From assembly GCF_036226665.1 (NCBI RefSeq), contig NZ_CP109007.1:6448001-6512000 (forward strand): 64,000 nucleotides of DNA, given 5' to 3'. The notes beneath the pieces were generated by a model. The model was not told where the DNA came from. It saw only the letters and a list, made by a program, of their open reading frames with translations, and ran no database searches. Within the stretch, counting starts at the first letter, position 1. Each line of letters begins with the position of its first letter. A program made the position numbers and the translations under genes. Below are positions 16,564-24,515 of the stretch, one piece after another. This DNA is from Streptomyces sp. NBC_00691 (GTDB taxonomy: Bacteria > Actinomycetota > Actinomycetes > Streptomycetales > Streptomycetaceae).

Positions 16564-18024
16564 ATGACTCAGCAGGGGGACGACAACTGGTGGGACAAGC
16601 TCTACGACGAGTCGGCGCCGGACACGGCCCCGACGGCGTCGGGTGACACCCTCGACGACCACTTCACCACGGCGACCCGGGCCACCACGGGCCCGCCGGG
16701 CACGGCTCGGGCACCGAAGCCCGAGGACACCCCGGGCCCCCTCGGCCCGCCGCCCGGCCCCGCAGCACCCCTCGTGCCCGGGCCGGCGCCCTGGGAGGCG
16801 CGCCAGGAGGGCCCGCAGACTTTTCCCGCCCCGCCGCCGCCACCTCCGCCCGCCCCGCCGGCCGAGACGCCCACGGTGCAGGTCCAGATGCCCGCGGGCC
16901 TGGACGACCGGGAGACGGCCGGGACCGAGCCCGGGGACGACTCCGGGTACGGGGACGAGGCGTCGGCCGAGGGTCCCGGCTCCGATTCCGGGTCCGGCCC
17001 CGGCCTCACCGTCGAGGTCTCCGTACCCCGGCCCCGTACCGGATACGTCGGGAGCCGGCCGCCCACCTACGAGTCCGAGCCGACGGCGCTGCCCGTCGCC
17101 CGGCCCGGGGAACTCGGCGAGCTGGTGGCCGACACCGTGCTCGACGGCGCCCGGTACGGCACCTGCACCCTGCGGGCCGCCTCCGTGCGCGGCGACTCCG
17201 CGCGGTACCGGGGCGAGCCCCGCCGCGACGCCCTGCTCACCGCCCGTTTCGGCCACGACGAGACCGCGCTCGTCCTCGTCGCCGTCGCCGCGGGCTCCCG
17301 CGCCGCCGAGGACGCCCACCTCGCCGCCGCCGACGCCTGCCAGTGGATCGCCGAGGCCGTCTGCCGCAGCCATGCCCGGCTCTCCGAGGACATCAGGTCC
17401 GGCCGCCGCGGCGACCTCAAGTCGGGACTGCACCGGCTCACCGACCGCACCTACGGCAAGCTCCGCAGCCGCGCCGCCGAGCGCGGCCTCGCCCCCGACG
17501 AGTACACCGCGACCCTCCGCTGCCTGCTGGTCCCCGCCGACCCCGACTGCCGCACCCGCGTCTTCTTCGGCATCGGCGGCGGTGGCCTCTTCCGGCTCCG
17601 CGACGGCTCCTGGCAGGACATCGAACCGCTCCTGCCCGAGCCGGCCGCCGTCACCGGCGCCCCCGTGGTGGGCTTCGGCTCGCCGCCCCCTCCGGACGTC
17701 GCCGCCGAGACCGAGGAGGGCGACCGGCTCACCATGGACCTCGGCATCACGACCGCTCCGGGACCCCTCGTCGAGGAGCCCGTACCGCCGCCCGCCGAGC
17801 CGTTCCGCTTCCGCGCCTCCGTCGCCCGCCCCGGCGACACCCTGCTCCTCGCCTCGCCCGGCCTCGCCGAGCCGATGCGCGGCGAACCCGCCCTCGCCCG
17901 CGAGCTCGCCGCCCGCTGGACCGACGCCGAGGCGCCCGGCCTGGCCGCCTTCCTCGCCGACACCCAGCTGAGGGTCACCGGCTACGCCGACGACCGCACG
18001 GGGGTGGGTGTCTGGGAGGCGTAA
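16564..18024 (+). CDS. PP2C-domain protein with Pro-rich N-terminus
   Basis: A 486-residue protein. The first 170 residues are acidic and then strongly Pro-rich, with low complexity and no domain. Residues about 180-480 resemble the actinomycete protein phosphatase 2C-like family: TCTLRAASVRGDSARYRGEPRRDALLTARF, then LVLVAVAAGSRAAEDAHLAAADACQWI, and DTLLLASPGLAEPMRG. The usual PP2C metal motif DGMGG is not evident (AVAAGS takes its place), so it may be a non-catalytic or divergent phosphatase. The start MTQQGDDNWWDKLYDE is typical of this family. It is followed after 41 nt by the pyruvate oxidase gene on the same strand. Confidence 0.75.
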   Translation: MTQQGDDNWWDKLYDESAPDTAPTASGDTLDDHFTTATRATTGPPGTARAPKPEDTPGPLGPPPGPAAPLVPGPAPWEARQEGPQTFPAPPPPPPPAPPAETPTVQVQMPAGLDDRETAGTEPGDDSGYGDEASAEGPGSDSGSGPGLTVEVSVPRPRTGYVGSRPPTYESEPTALPVARPGELGELVADTVLDGARYGTCTLRAASVRGDSARYRGEPRRDALLTARFGHDETALVLVAVAAGSRAAEDAHLAAADACQWIAEAVCRSHARLSEDIRSGRRGDLKSGLHRLTDRTYGKLRSRAAERGLAPDEYTATLRCLLVPADPDCRTRVFFGIGGGGLFRLRDGSWQDIEPLLPEPAAVTGAPVVGFGSPPPPDVAAETEEGDRLTMDLGITTAPGPLVEEPVPPPAEPFRFRASVARPGDTLLLASPGLAEPMRGEPALARELAARWTDAEAPGLAAFLADTQLRVTGYADDRTGVGVWEA

Positions 18025-18065
18025 CCCACCGGGCGAGACCCGCCACGCCGTGGGTTGATGGACTC

Positions 18066-19808
18066 ATGGCCAAACAGAACGTGGCGGAGCAGTTCGTCGA
18101 CATCCTCGTCCGCGCGGGAGTCCGGCGCCTGTACGGCGTCGTCGGTGACAGCCTGAATCCGGTCGTCGACGCGATCCGCCGTACGCCCTCGCTCGACTGG
18201 ATCCAGGTGCGGCACGAGGAGGTCGCGGCCTTCGCCGCCGGAGCCGAGGCCCAGATCACCGGCGGCCTCGCCGCCTGCGCCGGCTCCTGCGGCCCGGGGA
18301 ACCTGCACCTCATCAACGGCCTCTACGACGCCCACCGCTCGATGGCCCCGGTCCTGGCCCTCGCCTCGCACATCCCGTCGAGCGAGATCGGCCTGAGCTA
18401 CTTCCAGGAGACCCACCCCGACCAGCTGTTCCGCGAGTGCAGCCACTACAGCGAACTCATCTCCAACCCGCGCCAGATGCCCCGGCTGCTCCACACCGCG
18501 ATCCAGCACGCGGTCGGCCGCGGCGGCGTCAGCGTGGTCTCGCTGCCCGGCGACATCGCCTCCCAGCCGGCCCCGGAGAAGGCCGTGGAGACCGCGCTCG
18601 TCACCTCCCGGCCGACCGTCCGACCGGGGGACGCCGAGATCGACGCCCTGGTCCGGATGATCGACGCGGCGGACCGGGTGACGCTCTTCTGCGGCAGCGG
18701 GACGGCCGGGGCGCACCCCGAGGTGATGCAGTTCGCCGAGCGGATCAAGTCACCGGTCGGCCACGCCCTGCGGGGCAAGGAGTGGATCCAGTACGACAAC
18801 CCGTACGACGTCGGGATGAGCGGACTGCTCGGCTACGGCGCCGCGTACGAGGCCACGCACGAGTGCGATCTGCTGATCCTGCTCGGCACCGACTTCCCGT
18901 ACAACGCCTTCCTGCCCGACGACGTCAAGATCGTGCAGGTGGACGTCCGGCCCGAGCACCTCGGCCGCCGCTCCCGGCTCGACCTCGCCGTCTGGGGCGA
19001 TGTCCGCGAGACCCTGCGCTGTGTGACCCCCCGGGTCAGGGCGAAGACCGACCGGCGCTTCCTCGACAAGATGCTCAAGAAGCACGCCGACGCGCTCGAA
19101 GGCGTGGTCAAGGCCTACACCCGCAAGGTCGAGAAGCACGTCCCGATCCACCCCGAGTACGTGGCCTCCGTGATCGACGAACTCGCCGACGACGACGCCG
19201 TGTTCACCGTGGACACCGGGATGTGCAACGTCTGGGCGGCCCGCTACCTCACTCCCAACGGGCGGCGCAGGATCATCGGTTCGTTCAGTCACGGATCGAT
19301 GGCGAACGCGCTGCCGCAGGCCATCGGCGCCCAGTTCACCGACCGGAACCGGCAGGTCGTCTCGCTCTCCGGCGACGGCGGATTCTCCATGCTGATGGGC
19401 GACTTCCTCACCCTCGTGCAGTACGACCTGCCCGTGAAGGTGATCGTCTTCAACAACTCCGCCCTCGGCATGGTCGAGCTTGAGATGCTGGTCTCCGGGC
19501 TTCCCTCGTACGGAACGACGAACAAGAACCCGGATTTCGCGGCCATCGCCCGCGCCGCCGGGGCCTACGGCGTGCGGGTCGAGAAGCCCAAGCACCTGGC
19601 GAGCGCCCTCAAGGACGCCTTCAAGCACAAGGGCCCGGCCCTGGTGGACGTCGTCACCGACCCCAACGCGCTCTCCATTCCCCCGAAGATCAGCGCCGAC
19701 ATGGTGACCGGCTTCGCCCTCTCCGCCAGCAAGATCGTCCTGGACGGGGGTGTGGGCCGGATGGTCCAGATGGCCCGCTCCAACCTGCGCAATGTGCCCC
19801 GACTCTGA
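18066..19808 (+). CDS. poxB: Thiamine-diphosphate pyruvate dehydrogenase (quinone) / pyruvate oxidase
   Basis: A 580-residue ThDP enzyme of the PoxB group that oxidatively decarboxylates pyruvate to acetate and CO2 with membrane quinones as acceptor. The N-terminal domain has the ThDP Glu in QVRHEEVAAFAAGAEA; the central domain binds FAD (GKEWIQYDNPYDVGMSGLLGYG); the C-terminal domain has the ThDP/Mg motif GDGGFSMLMGDFLTLVQ to NNSALGMVELEM. Length and domain order are normal. Other ThDP families (acetolactate synthase) are less likely because the GTDFPYNAFLPDD stretch is PoxB-like. Confidence 0.88.
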   Translation: MAKQNVAEQFVDILVRAGVRRLYGVVGDSLNPVVDAIRRTPSLDWIQVRHEEVAAFAAGAEAQITGGLAACAGSCGPGNLHLINGLYDAHRSMAPVLALASHIPSSEIGLSYFQETHPDQLFRECSHYSELISNPRQMPRLLHTAIQHAVGRGGVSVVSLPGDIASQPAPEKAVETALVTSRPTVRPGDAEIDALVRMIDAADRVTLFCGSGTAGAHPEVMQFAERIKSPVGHALRGKEWIQYDNPYDVGMSGLLGYGAAYEATHECDLLILLGTDFPYNAFLPDDVKIVQVDVRPEHLGRRSRLDLAVWGDVRETLRCVTPRVRAKTDRRFLDKMLKKHADALEGVVKAYTRKVEKHVPIHPEYVASVIDELADDDAVFTVDTGMCNVWAARYLTPNGRRRIIGSFSHGSMANALPQAIGAQFTDRNRQVVSLSGDGGFSMLMGDFLTLVQYDLPVKVIVFNNSALGMVELEMLVSGLPSYGTTNKNPDFAAIARAAGAYGVRVEKPKHLASALKDAFKHKGPALVDVVTDPNALSIPPKISADMVTGFALSASKIVLDGGVGRMVQMARSNLRNVPRL

Positions 19809-19879
19809 GGGAATGCGGGCGTTTTGGCGGGGCATGCATCCCCGTGAGCCTGTTCGACGCGATCTGTGGGTGGGGGGAT

Positions 19880-20284
19880 ATGGCCGGGGAGGCACGACAG
19901 CCGACTCAACTGCTCAGAAAGGTGGGATGCGCGGATCTCACCGCGGTGCCGGAGGTGCGGCACGCCTTGCGGGAAATGCTGCGGAGATGGGGCCGACCGG
20001 GCGACTCCGACGTGGCGGAACTCCTCACCAGCGAGCTGGTGACCAACGCCCTGATCCACACCGAGCACGGGGCCGTCGTGACCGCGACGGTCGTGCCCGA
20101 GCAGCTGAGGGTCGAGGTCCGCGACTTCGTCCCCGGGCTCGCGCCACCGCACGTACCGCCCGCCGACGACGGTACGCACGGCAGGGGGCTGATCCTGGTG
20201 GAGGCCCTGGCCGACTCCTGGGGAGTCGAGAACCACGGGGTGGGCAAGGTGGTGTGGTTCGAACTGAACGGCGGGGCCGCCTGA
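19880..20284 (+). CDS. RsbW-like ATP-binding regulatory protein
   Basis: A 134-residue GHKL-fold ATPase of the anti-sigma-factor kinase type abundant in Streptomyces. The N-box is SELVTNALIHTEHG, the G1 box is VEVRDFVPG and the G2 box is THGRGLILVEALADSWGV, followed by GVGKVVWFEL. The start at ATG 19880 is preferred for its GGTGGGGGG ribosome binding site; a GTG at 19844 is also open. Partner sigma or anti-anti-sigma factors are not in the window. Confidence 0.85.
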   Translation: MAGEARQPTQLLRKVGCADLTAVPEVRHALREMLRRWGRPGDSDVAELLTSELVTNALIHTEHGAVVTATVVPEQLRVEVRDFVPGLAPPHVPPADDGTHGRGLILVEALADSWGVENHGVGKVVWFELNGGAA

Positions 20285-20298
20285 GGGGCGGCCCCGCC
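20270..20298. terminator. Bidirectional terminator hairpin
   Basis: Arms GGCGGGGCCGCC and GGCGGCCCCGCC, 12 bp and perfect, with a 5-nt loop. It overlaps the last codons of the RsbW-like gene and lies between convergent genes. Confidence 0.7.
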
Positions 20299-20322
20299 GG
20301 TGTGTGGTGGGTGGACCGGTGC

Positions 20323-21447
20323 TCAGCCGAACTGCTGCTCCAGGTCCTTGAGCTTGCGCTCCAGGGAGTCGAGCCGGGGCAGTGCCTGGGTGTCGTCCTC
20401 CGCGGTGAGGTCCACCGTCCGGGAGTCGCCCGTGTGGCCGTCACGGCCTCTTACGGCTTGCAGGGAGGGCCGGGGTCGAAGCGGCAGTTGTCCGGGATCC
20501 GCTATGGCCGGTTCCGCGACGGCGGCCTGCACGGACGCCGTCGCGGAACCGGAACCCGAGCCGCTGCCCGGCCCCGAACCCGGGCCCGCGCCGGAGCCCG
20601 AGGTGGCGTTGAGCGCCGCCATCTCCACCTGACGGCCGCCGCCCCTGCCGAGCCCGAAGGCGCGGTGCTGGCGGTTGATCGCCTTCAGCCGTGCCCGGTC
20701 GAGCTTGACCTGGTCGCGTCGGCGGATCCGGTTCTGCTCCTTCTCCCGCCGGTCCTCGCGCACCTCGTCGACGGCCTCGTCCAGGGTCCGTACGCCCTCC
20801 AGGAGCATCAGCGACCAGGCGGCGAACGTCTCCCGTGGTGCTCTCATCCACCGCACGATCCTGATCTGCGGCAGCGGGCGGGGCACCAGGCCCTGCTCGC
20901 GGAGCGCGGCCCTGCGGGTCTGCTTGAGCGCCCGGTCGAAGAGGACCGCTGCCGAGAGGGACATGCCCGCGAAGAACTGCGGCGCACCGTCGTGACCCAG
21001 GCCGCGCGGGGCGTGCACCCAGTTGAACCAGGCCGCGGCGCCCGCGAACAGCCAGACGAGCAGCCGCGAGCCGAGGGCCGCGTCACCATGGCTGGCCTCG
21101 CGGACCGCGAGCACCGAGCAGAACATGGCGGCGCCGTCGAGGCCGAAGGGGACGAGGTACTCCCAGCCCCCGGTGAGGTTGAGGTTCTGCCGGCCGAAGC
21201 CGACGAGTCCGTGGAAGGAGAGGGCCGCGGCCACCGCGGCACAGCAGAAGAGGAGGACGTAGGAAGCGGTGCCGTACACGGCTTCCTTGCGTCTGCGGCG
21301 CTCCTCGCTGCGTTCCCAGGAGTCCTCGGCCGCGGCCTGGTCACCGGCGCGCTTCCCGCGCGCGAGCACCGCCACCGCCGTCAGGACTCCGGCCACCATG
21401 ACGCCGCCCGGAAGCAGCCAGTCCAGCGATATGTCGGTCAGTCTCAT
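20323..21447 (-). CDS. DUF2637 membrane protein
   Basis: A 374-residue protein. The N-terminal 190 residues carry four membrane segments (LLPGGVMVAGVLTAVAVLA, ASYVLLFCCAAVAAALSFHGLVGF, YLVPFGLDGAAMFCSVLAV, LLVWLFAGAAAWFNWVHA) in the DUF2637 pattern seen in Streptomyces chromosomes and plasmids (Spd-type proteins). The cytoplasmic C-terminal half is highly charged (EDRREKEQNRIRRRDQVKL), then has a Gly-Ser repeat linker and a short coiled-coil end (LERKLKDLEQQFG). Its role is not established; plasmid relatives are linked to transfer and spread. Confidence 0.8.
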   Translation of the reverse strand: MRLTDISLDWLLPGGVMVAGVLTAVAVLARGKRAGDQAAAEDSWERSEERRRRKEAVYGTASYVLLFCCAAVAAALSFHGLVGFGRQNLNLTGGWEYLVPFGLDGAAMFCSVLAVREASHGDAALGSRLLVWLFAGAAAWFNWVHAPRGLGHDGAPQFFAGMSLSAAVLFDRALKQTRRAALREQGLVPRPLPQIRIVRWMRAPRETFAAWSLMLLEGVRTLDEAVDEVREDRREKEQNRIRRRDQVKLDRARLKAINRQHRAFGLGRGGGRQVEMAALNATSGSGAGPGSGPGSGSGSGSATASVQAAVAEPAIADPGQLPLRPRPSLQAVRGRDGHTGDSRTVDLTAEDDTQALPRLDSLERKLKDLEQQFG

Positions 21448-21611
21448 GCGGTGTCCCTTGCATCGCAGTAGGGCGTTTGGCGGCCCATACTGGCCGACCC
21501 CGCGGGGCGCTCAAGGGGTTTCCGGGCAAGAGCACGCCATCGGGGCGCCAGGGCATACGAATAGGGGCGATCTGATCGAACGGCCATGCGGGGAAAGGGG
21601 TATGAGTTCGA

Positions 21612-21639
21612 ATGACGCCACCCTCGCGGGTGGCGTCAT
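21612..21639 (-). terminator. Terminator hairpin after the FhuF-like gene
   Basis: Perfect 12-bp arms ATGACGCCACCC and GGGTGGCGTCAT with a 4-nt loop, 13 nt past the stop of the FhuF-like gene. Confidence 0.75.
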
Positions 21640-21651
21640 CACTCAGCATCC

Positions 21652-22518
21652 TCAGGCGGTCGCCGCCAGCCGACGGACCCGGTCGGCATCGCACGTGCGC
21701 GGACAGGTGATGCAGGTGTCCTCGGGGCGCAGCGTGTAGAAGAAGCAGCAGGTCGCCCGGTCGCGCGTGGCGCGCGGGGTGCCGTCCGGCCCCTCGGTGC
21801 CGGGCAGTTCACGGAAGCCCGCCGCGCCCGCGTAGGGCTTGTACGGCTTGGCGGTGCCCGGCATCAGGAGGTCGAGCTCGGCCATCGCCCGCGGCTCCTC
21901 GCCGAAGAGGGCGCCGACGTACCAGAGGCCCTCGACGATCTCGTCCGTGGCCATCCCCCACAGGGCGCGGCGGCCGCGCCGCATCCGGGAGCCGAAGCCG
22001 TCGAGGATCGCCTCGAAGTGCTCGGCGAGCGAGGCGCGGACCTCGGCCCGCAGCGCCTCCTCGTCGGCGACGACCCGGGCGCCGGGGAGCGATGCCGCGG
22101 GGTCGCCGGGCAGGCAGGCGAACTCCTCCACCCGGACGGCCATGCGCCCGAGCGCCCGCTGGAACGACACGTTCCGTGCGGGCAGCCGGGGCACCCTGCG
22201 GTCCAGGAACCAGGGGACGGTGACGAGCAGACAGGCGGGCCAGGCATACCGGTGCAGTCCGAAGCTGGCGACGACGTCGGGGCGGGCCTGGGTGCCGTAG
22301 TCGCGCAGCACCTGGGCGTTGTCCCAGGCGAGGAAGGCGTCGAGGTCGGGACCGCCGGCCGCGAGCTCGTCCGCGCCGACCCAGCCCGCGCCGCGCGGCA
22401 GGCGTTCGCCGCTGACGTGTTCCTCTATCCGGAGATGGGGGAAGACCTCGGCGAGCCGGGCGTACGAGGCCGCGACGGGCGAGGTCGGAGAGGCGGGCAA
22501 CAGGGCGGGGACGGTCAT
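21652..22518 (-). CDS. FhuF-like 2Fe-2S ferric-siderophore reductase
   Basis: A 288-residue cytoplasmic protein. The C-terminal cluster motif CC-x10-C-x2-C is visible in ATCCFFYTLRPEDTCITCPR, as in FhuF-type reductases that release iron from imported ferric siderophores. The upstream body (GLHRYAWPACLLVTVPWFLDRRVP, RRALWGMATDEIVEGLWYVG) fits the family. A GTG 9 nt earlier is an alternative start. A close match to the iron-regulator (DmdR1/IdeR) box lies 26 nt upstream, so it should be repressed when iron is sufficient. Confidence 0.85.
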   Translation of the reverse strand: MTVPALLPASPTSPVAASYARLAEVFPHLRIEEHVSGERLPRGAGWVGADELAAGGPDLDAFLAWDNAQVLRDYGTQARPDVVASFGLHRYAWPACLLVTVPWFLDRRVPRLPARNVSFQRALGRMAVRVEEFACLPGDPAASLPGARVVADEEALRAEVRASLAEHFEAILDGFGSRMRRGRRALWGMATDEIVEGLWYVGALFGEEPRAMAELDLLMPGTAKPYKPYAGAAGFRELPGTEGPDGTPRATRDRATCCFFYTLRPEDTCITCPRTCDADRVRRLAATA

Positions 22519-22543
22519 GCGGACCACCGAATCGCGAGCGTTG

Positions 22544-22562
22544 GCAGGTTAGCCTTACCTTA
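22544..22562 (-). promoter_or_regulatory. Iron box (DmdR1/IdeR operator)
   Basis: On the plus strand GCAGGTTAGCCTTACCTTA matches the 19-bp actinobacterial iron box TTAGGTTAGCCTAACCTAA at 15 positions. Its position just upstream of the FhuF-like start fits repression by Fe-loaded DmdR1/IdeR. Confidence 0.75.
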
Positions 22563-22712
22563 CCCGATTCGGGGTCGCCTCTCACCACCGGCCGCGGGCC
22601 CCTCACCAGCGAGGCAGTCCTCACACTCCTGATGCCGGTCCGTTCGCCTATGGTGCACAGGGGACCCGCGCGACGCGAGCCGGGCCCGGCACGAGGCCGC
22701 AGGAGGACCCGG

Positions 22713-23672
22713 GTGGAGCAGGGCGCAGCGCGCGAGCGGGCGACGGAGAGGCCGTCCCCGCCCCTCGGCGACGCCGCCCGGGAACCGGAGGAGGCCGTCC
22801 GGGTGCCGGAGCAGGCGCGCGGCGCCGACCGGCCTCCGGGGGACACCGAGCAGCCCCTCGGCGCCAGCCGGCCCGGCGGTTCCGAGGTCGTGCGCGTCGA
22901 CGGCACCTCTGCCGGGCCCGCCCGCGCCCCGGCCGTGCCTGCCGCGTCCGCCCGGGGGGAGCACACCCACGGTGAGCCGGATCCTTCCCGCCCCGCCCCC
23001 GAGCCCGGCGTCGCCCCGGCCGCCAGGCCCGCTCCCGTCCCCGCCCCCCGCGTCGTACGGCACTCCGTCCGCGGCCAGATCCTCGACGCGCTCCGCACCG
23101 CCCTCGTCGGCGGCGAGCTCGTCCCCGGCGAGGTGTACTCCGCCCCCGCCCTCGGCGAGAGGTTCGGCGTCTCGGCCACCCCGGTCCGCGAGGCCATGCA
23201 GCGCCTCGCCGTCGAGGGCGCCGTCGAGGTCGTGCCGAACCGCGGCTTCCGCGTCACCGAGCGGACCCCGCGCGAACTCGCCGAACTCGCCGAGGTCCGT
23301 GCGCTCATCGAGGTCCCCGTCATGCTGCGGCTCGCCCGTACCGTCCCGGCCGGGCGCTGGGCCGATCTCCGCCCGCTCGCCGAGGCGACCTCGACCGCGG
23401 CGGCCCGGGGCGACCGGGCCCACTACGCCGAGGCCGACCGGGCCTTCCACCGGGCCGTCCTCTCCCTCGCGGGGAACGAGCAGCTGCTCGCCGTCGCCGA
23501 CGACCTCCACCGCCGCTCCCAATGGCCCCTGATCAGCGCGCCGGTCGTCCGCCACGGTGTGCTCGTCGCCGACGCCGCCGAGCACACCGCCCTGCTCGAC
23601 GCCCTGATCGCCCAGGACCTCACGGTCGTCGAGTCCCTCGTCCGCGAACACTTCACCGGCTCGAACGCCTGA
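22713..23672 (+). CDS. GntR-family (FCD/FadR type) transcriptional regulator
   Basis: A 319-residue regulator. The GTG start is chosen for AGGAGG 7 nt upstream; an earlier ATG has no ribosome binding site. The first 110 residues are a disordered Pro/Ala/Glu-rich tail, unusual for this family. A GntR winged helix follows (VRGQILDALRTALVGGELVPG to RFGVSATPVREAMQRLAVEGAVEVVPNRGFRV) and then an FCD ligand domain (LAELAEVRALIEVPVMLRLA, YAEADRAFHRAVLSLAGNEQLLAV). The effector and targets are unknown. Confidence 0.85.
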   Translation: MEQGAARERATERPSPPLGDAAREPEEAVRVPEQARGADRPPGDTEQPLGASRPGGSEVVRVDGTSAGPARAPAVPAASARGEHTHGEPDPSRPAPEPGVAPAARPAPVPAPRVVRHSVRGQILDALRTALVGGELVPGEVYSAPALGERFGVSATPVREAMQRLAVEGAVEVVPNRGFRVTERTPRELAELAEVRALIEVPVMLRLARTVPAGRWADLRPLAEATSTAAARGDRAHYAEADRAFHRAVLSLAGNEQLLAVADDLHRRSQWPLISAPVVRHGVLVADAAEHTALLDALIAQDLTVVESLVREHFTGSNA

Positions 23673-23731
23673 CCCCACCGCCCGCTAGGGTTGACGATCA
23701 TGTCGATCGTCAGCGGTGCGGGGGAGTCAGG

Positions 23732-24391
23732 ATGAGGGCAGGCGCACGGGGGATCGCCGTGGCCGCGGCCATGGTGGCCGCGCTCACGGGATGCGGGGGC
23801 GGCGACGGAACAGGCGCGGGCGCCGGGGCCGACACCATCCCCGGGGTCACGGACGGCAAGGAGAAGGTGCGGCCGGCCACGCTGGACGCGACCGGGCTGA
23901 TCAGCGCCCTGCCGGTGCCCTCGGAGTTCAGTGACGGCACGTACACCGAAGGAGACGCCGAGCTGGTCCCGGCGGGCGAGGCCGCGAAGTTCTGCGCCGA
24001 CCGGCTGGAGGACGTGGACTGCGCCGGAGTGACCGCCGCGAGCATCAAGGACCTGGTCCTCGCCAACTCTCCCTCGGACCAGGGCGCCACGTTCACGCTC
24101 TACACCTTCGCCACGGAGGAGCAGGCCACCGCCGTGCTCAAGGCGGTGGAGAAGAAGAGGACTTCGTCGAGCGGCACGTCCGGCACCTTCGAGCCGGTGA
24201 AGGCCGAGACCGGCGCCGACGAGACGTACGCCTTCCAGCGGGACGACTTCGTCGGCGTCTACATGCGCATCGGCACCGTGGTGTCCTACGTGAGCACCCT
24301 GGAGTTCGGCCCCGAGAACGCGGAGCGCGCCGCCCAGGTCCAGGTCGGCCGGTTCAAGGTCGTCGCCGGCGGCGGCAACCCCGACCTCTGA
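23732..24391 (+). CDS. Secreted lipoprotein of unknown function
   Basis: A 219-residue protein with a lipoprotein signal: basic N-terminus, hydrophobic core AVAAAMVAALTG and lipobox LTGC (Cys at about residue 21), followed by a Gly-rich tether. The mature part has two Cys close together (KFCADRLEDVDCAG) that may form a disulfide. No enzyme motif is seen. The ATG is backed by GGGGAG. It lies 59 nt after the GntR gene on the same strand. Confidence 0.75.
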   Translation: MRAGARGIAVAAAMVAALTGCGGGDGTGAGAGADTIPGVTDGKEKVRPATLDATGLISALPVPSEFSDGTYTEGDAELVPAGEAAKFCADRLEDVDCAGVTAASIKDLVLANSPSDQGATFTLYTFATEEQATAVLKAVEKKRTSSSGTSGTFEPVKAETGADETYAFQRDDFVGVYMRIGTVVSYVSTLEFGPENAERAAQVQVGRFKVVAGGGNPDL

Positions 24392-24515
24392 CCCGCACCG
24401 AGAACCCCGCGGAAGCTCCCGAAGACCGTCCCCGCGACGGGCGGTCCCCAGGGGCCCGCGCCCACTAAGGTCAAGGGCGACAGCCGCCCGTACCGCGTCG
24501 CCCGTGAGGTGCCCC

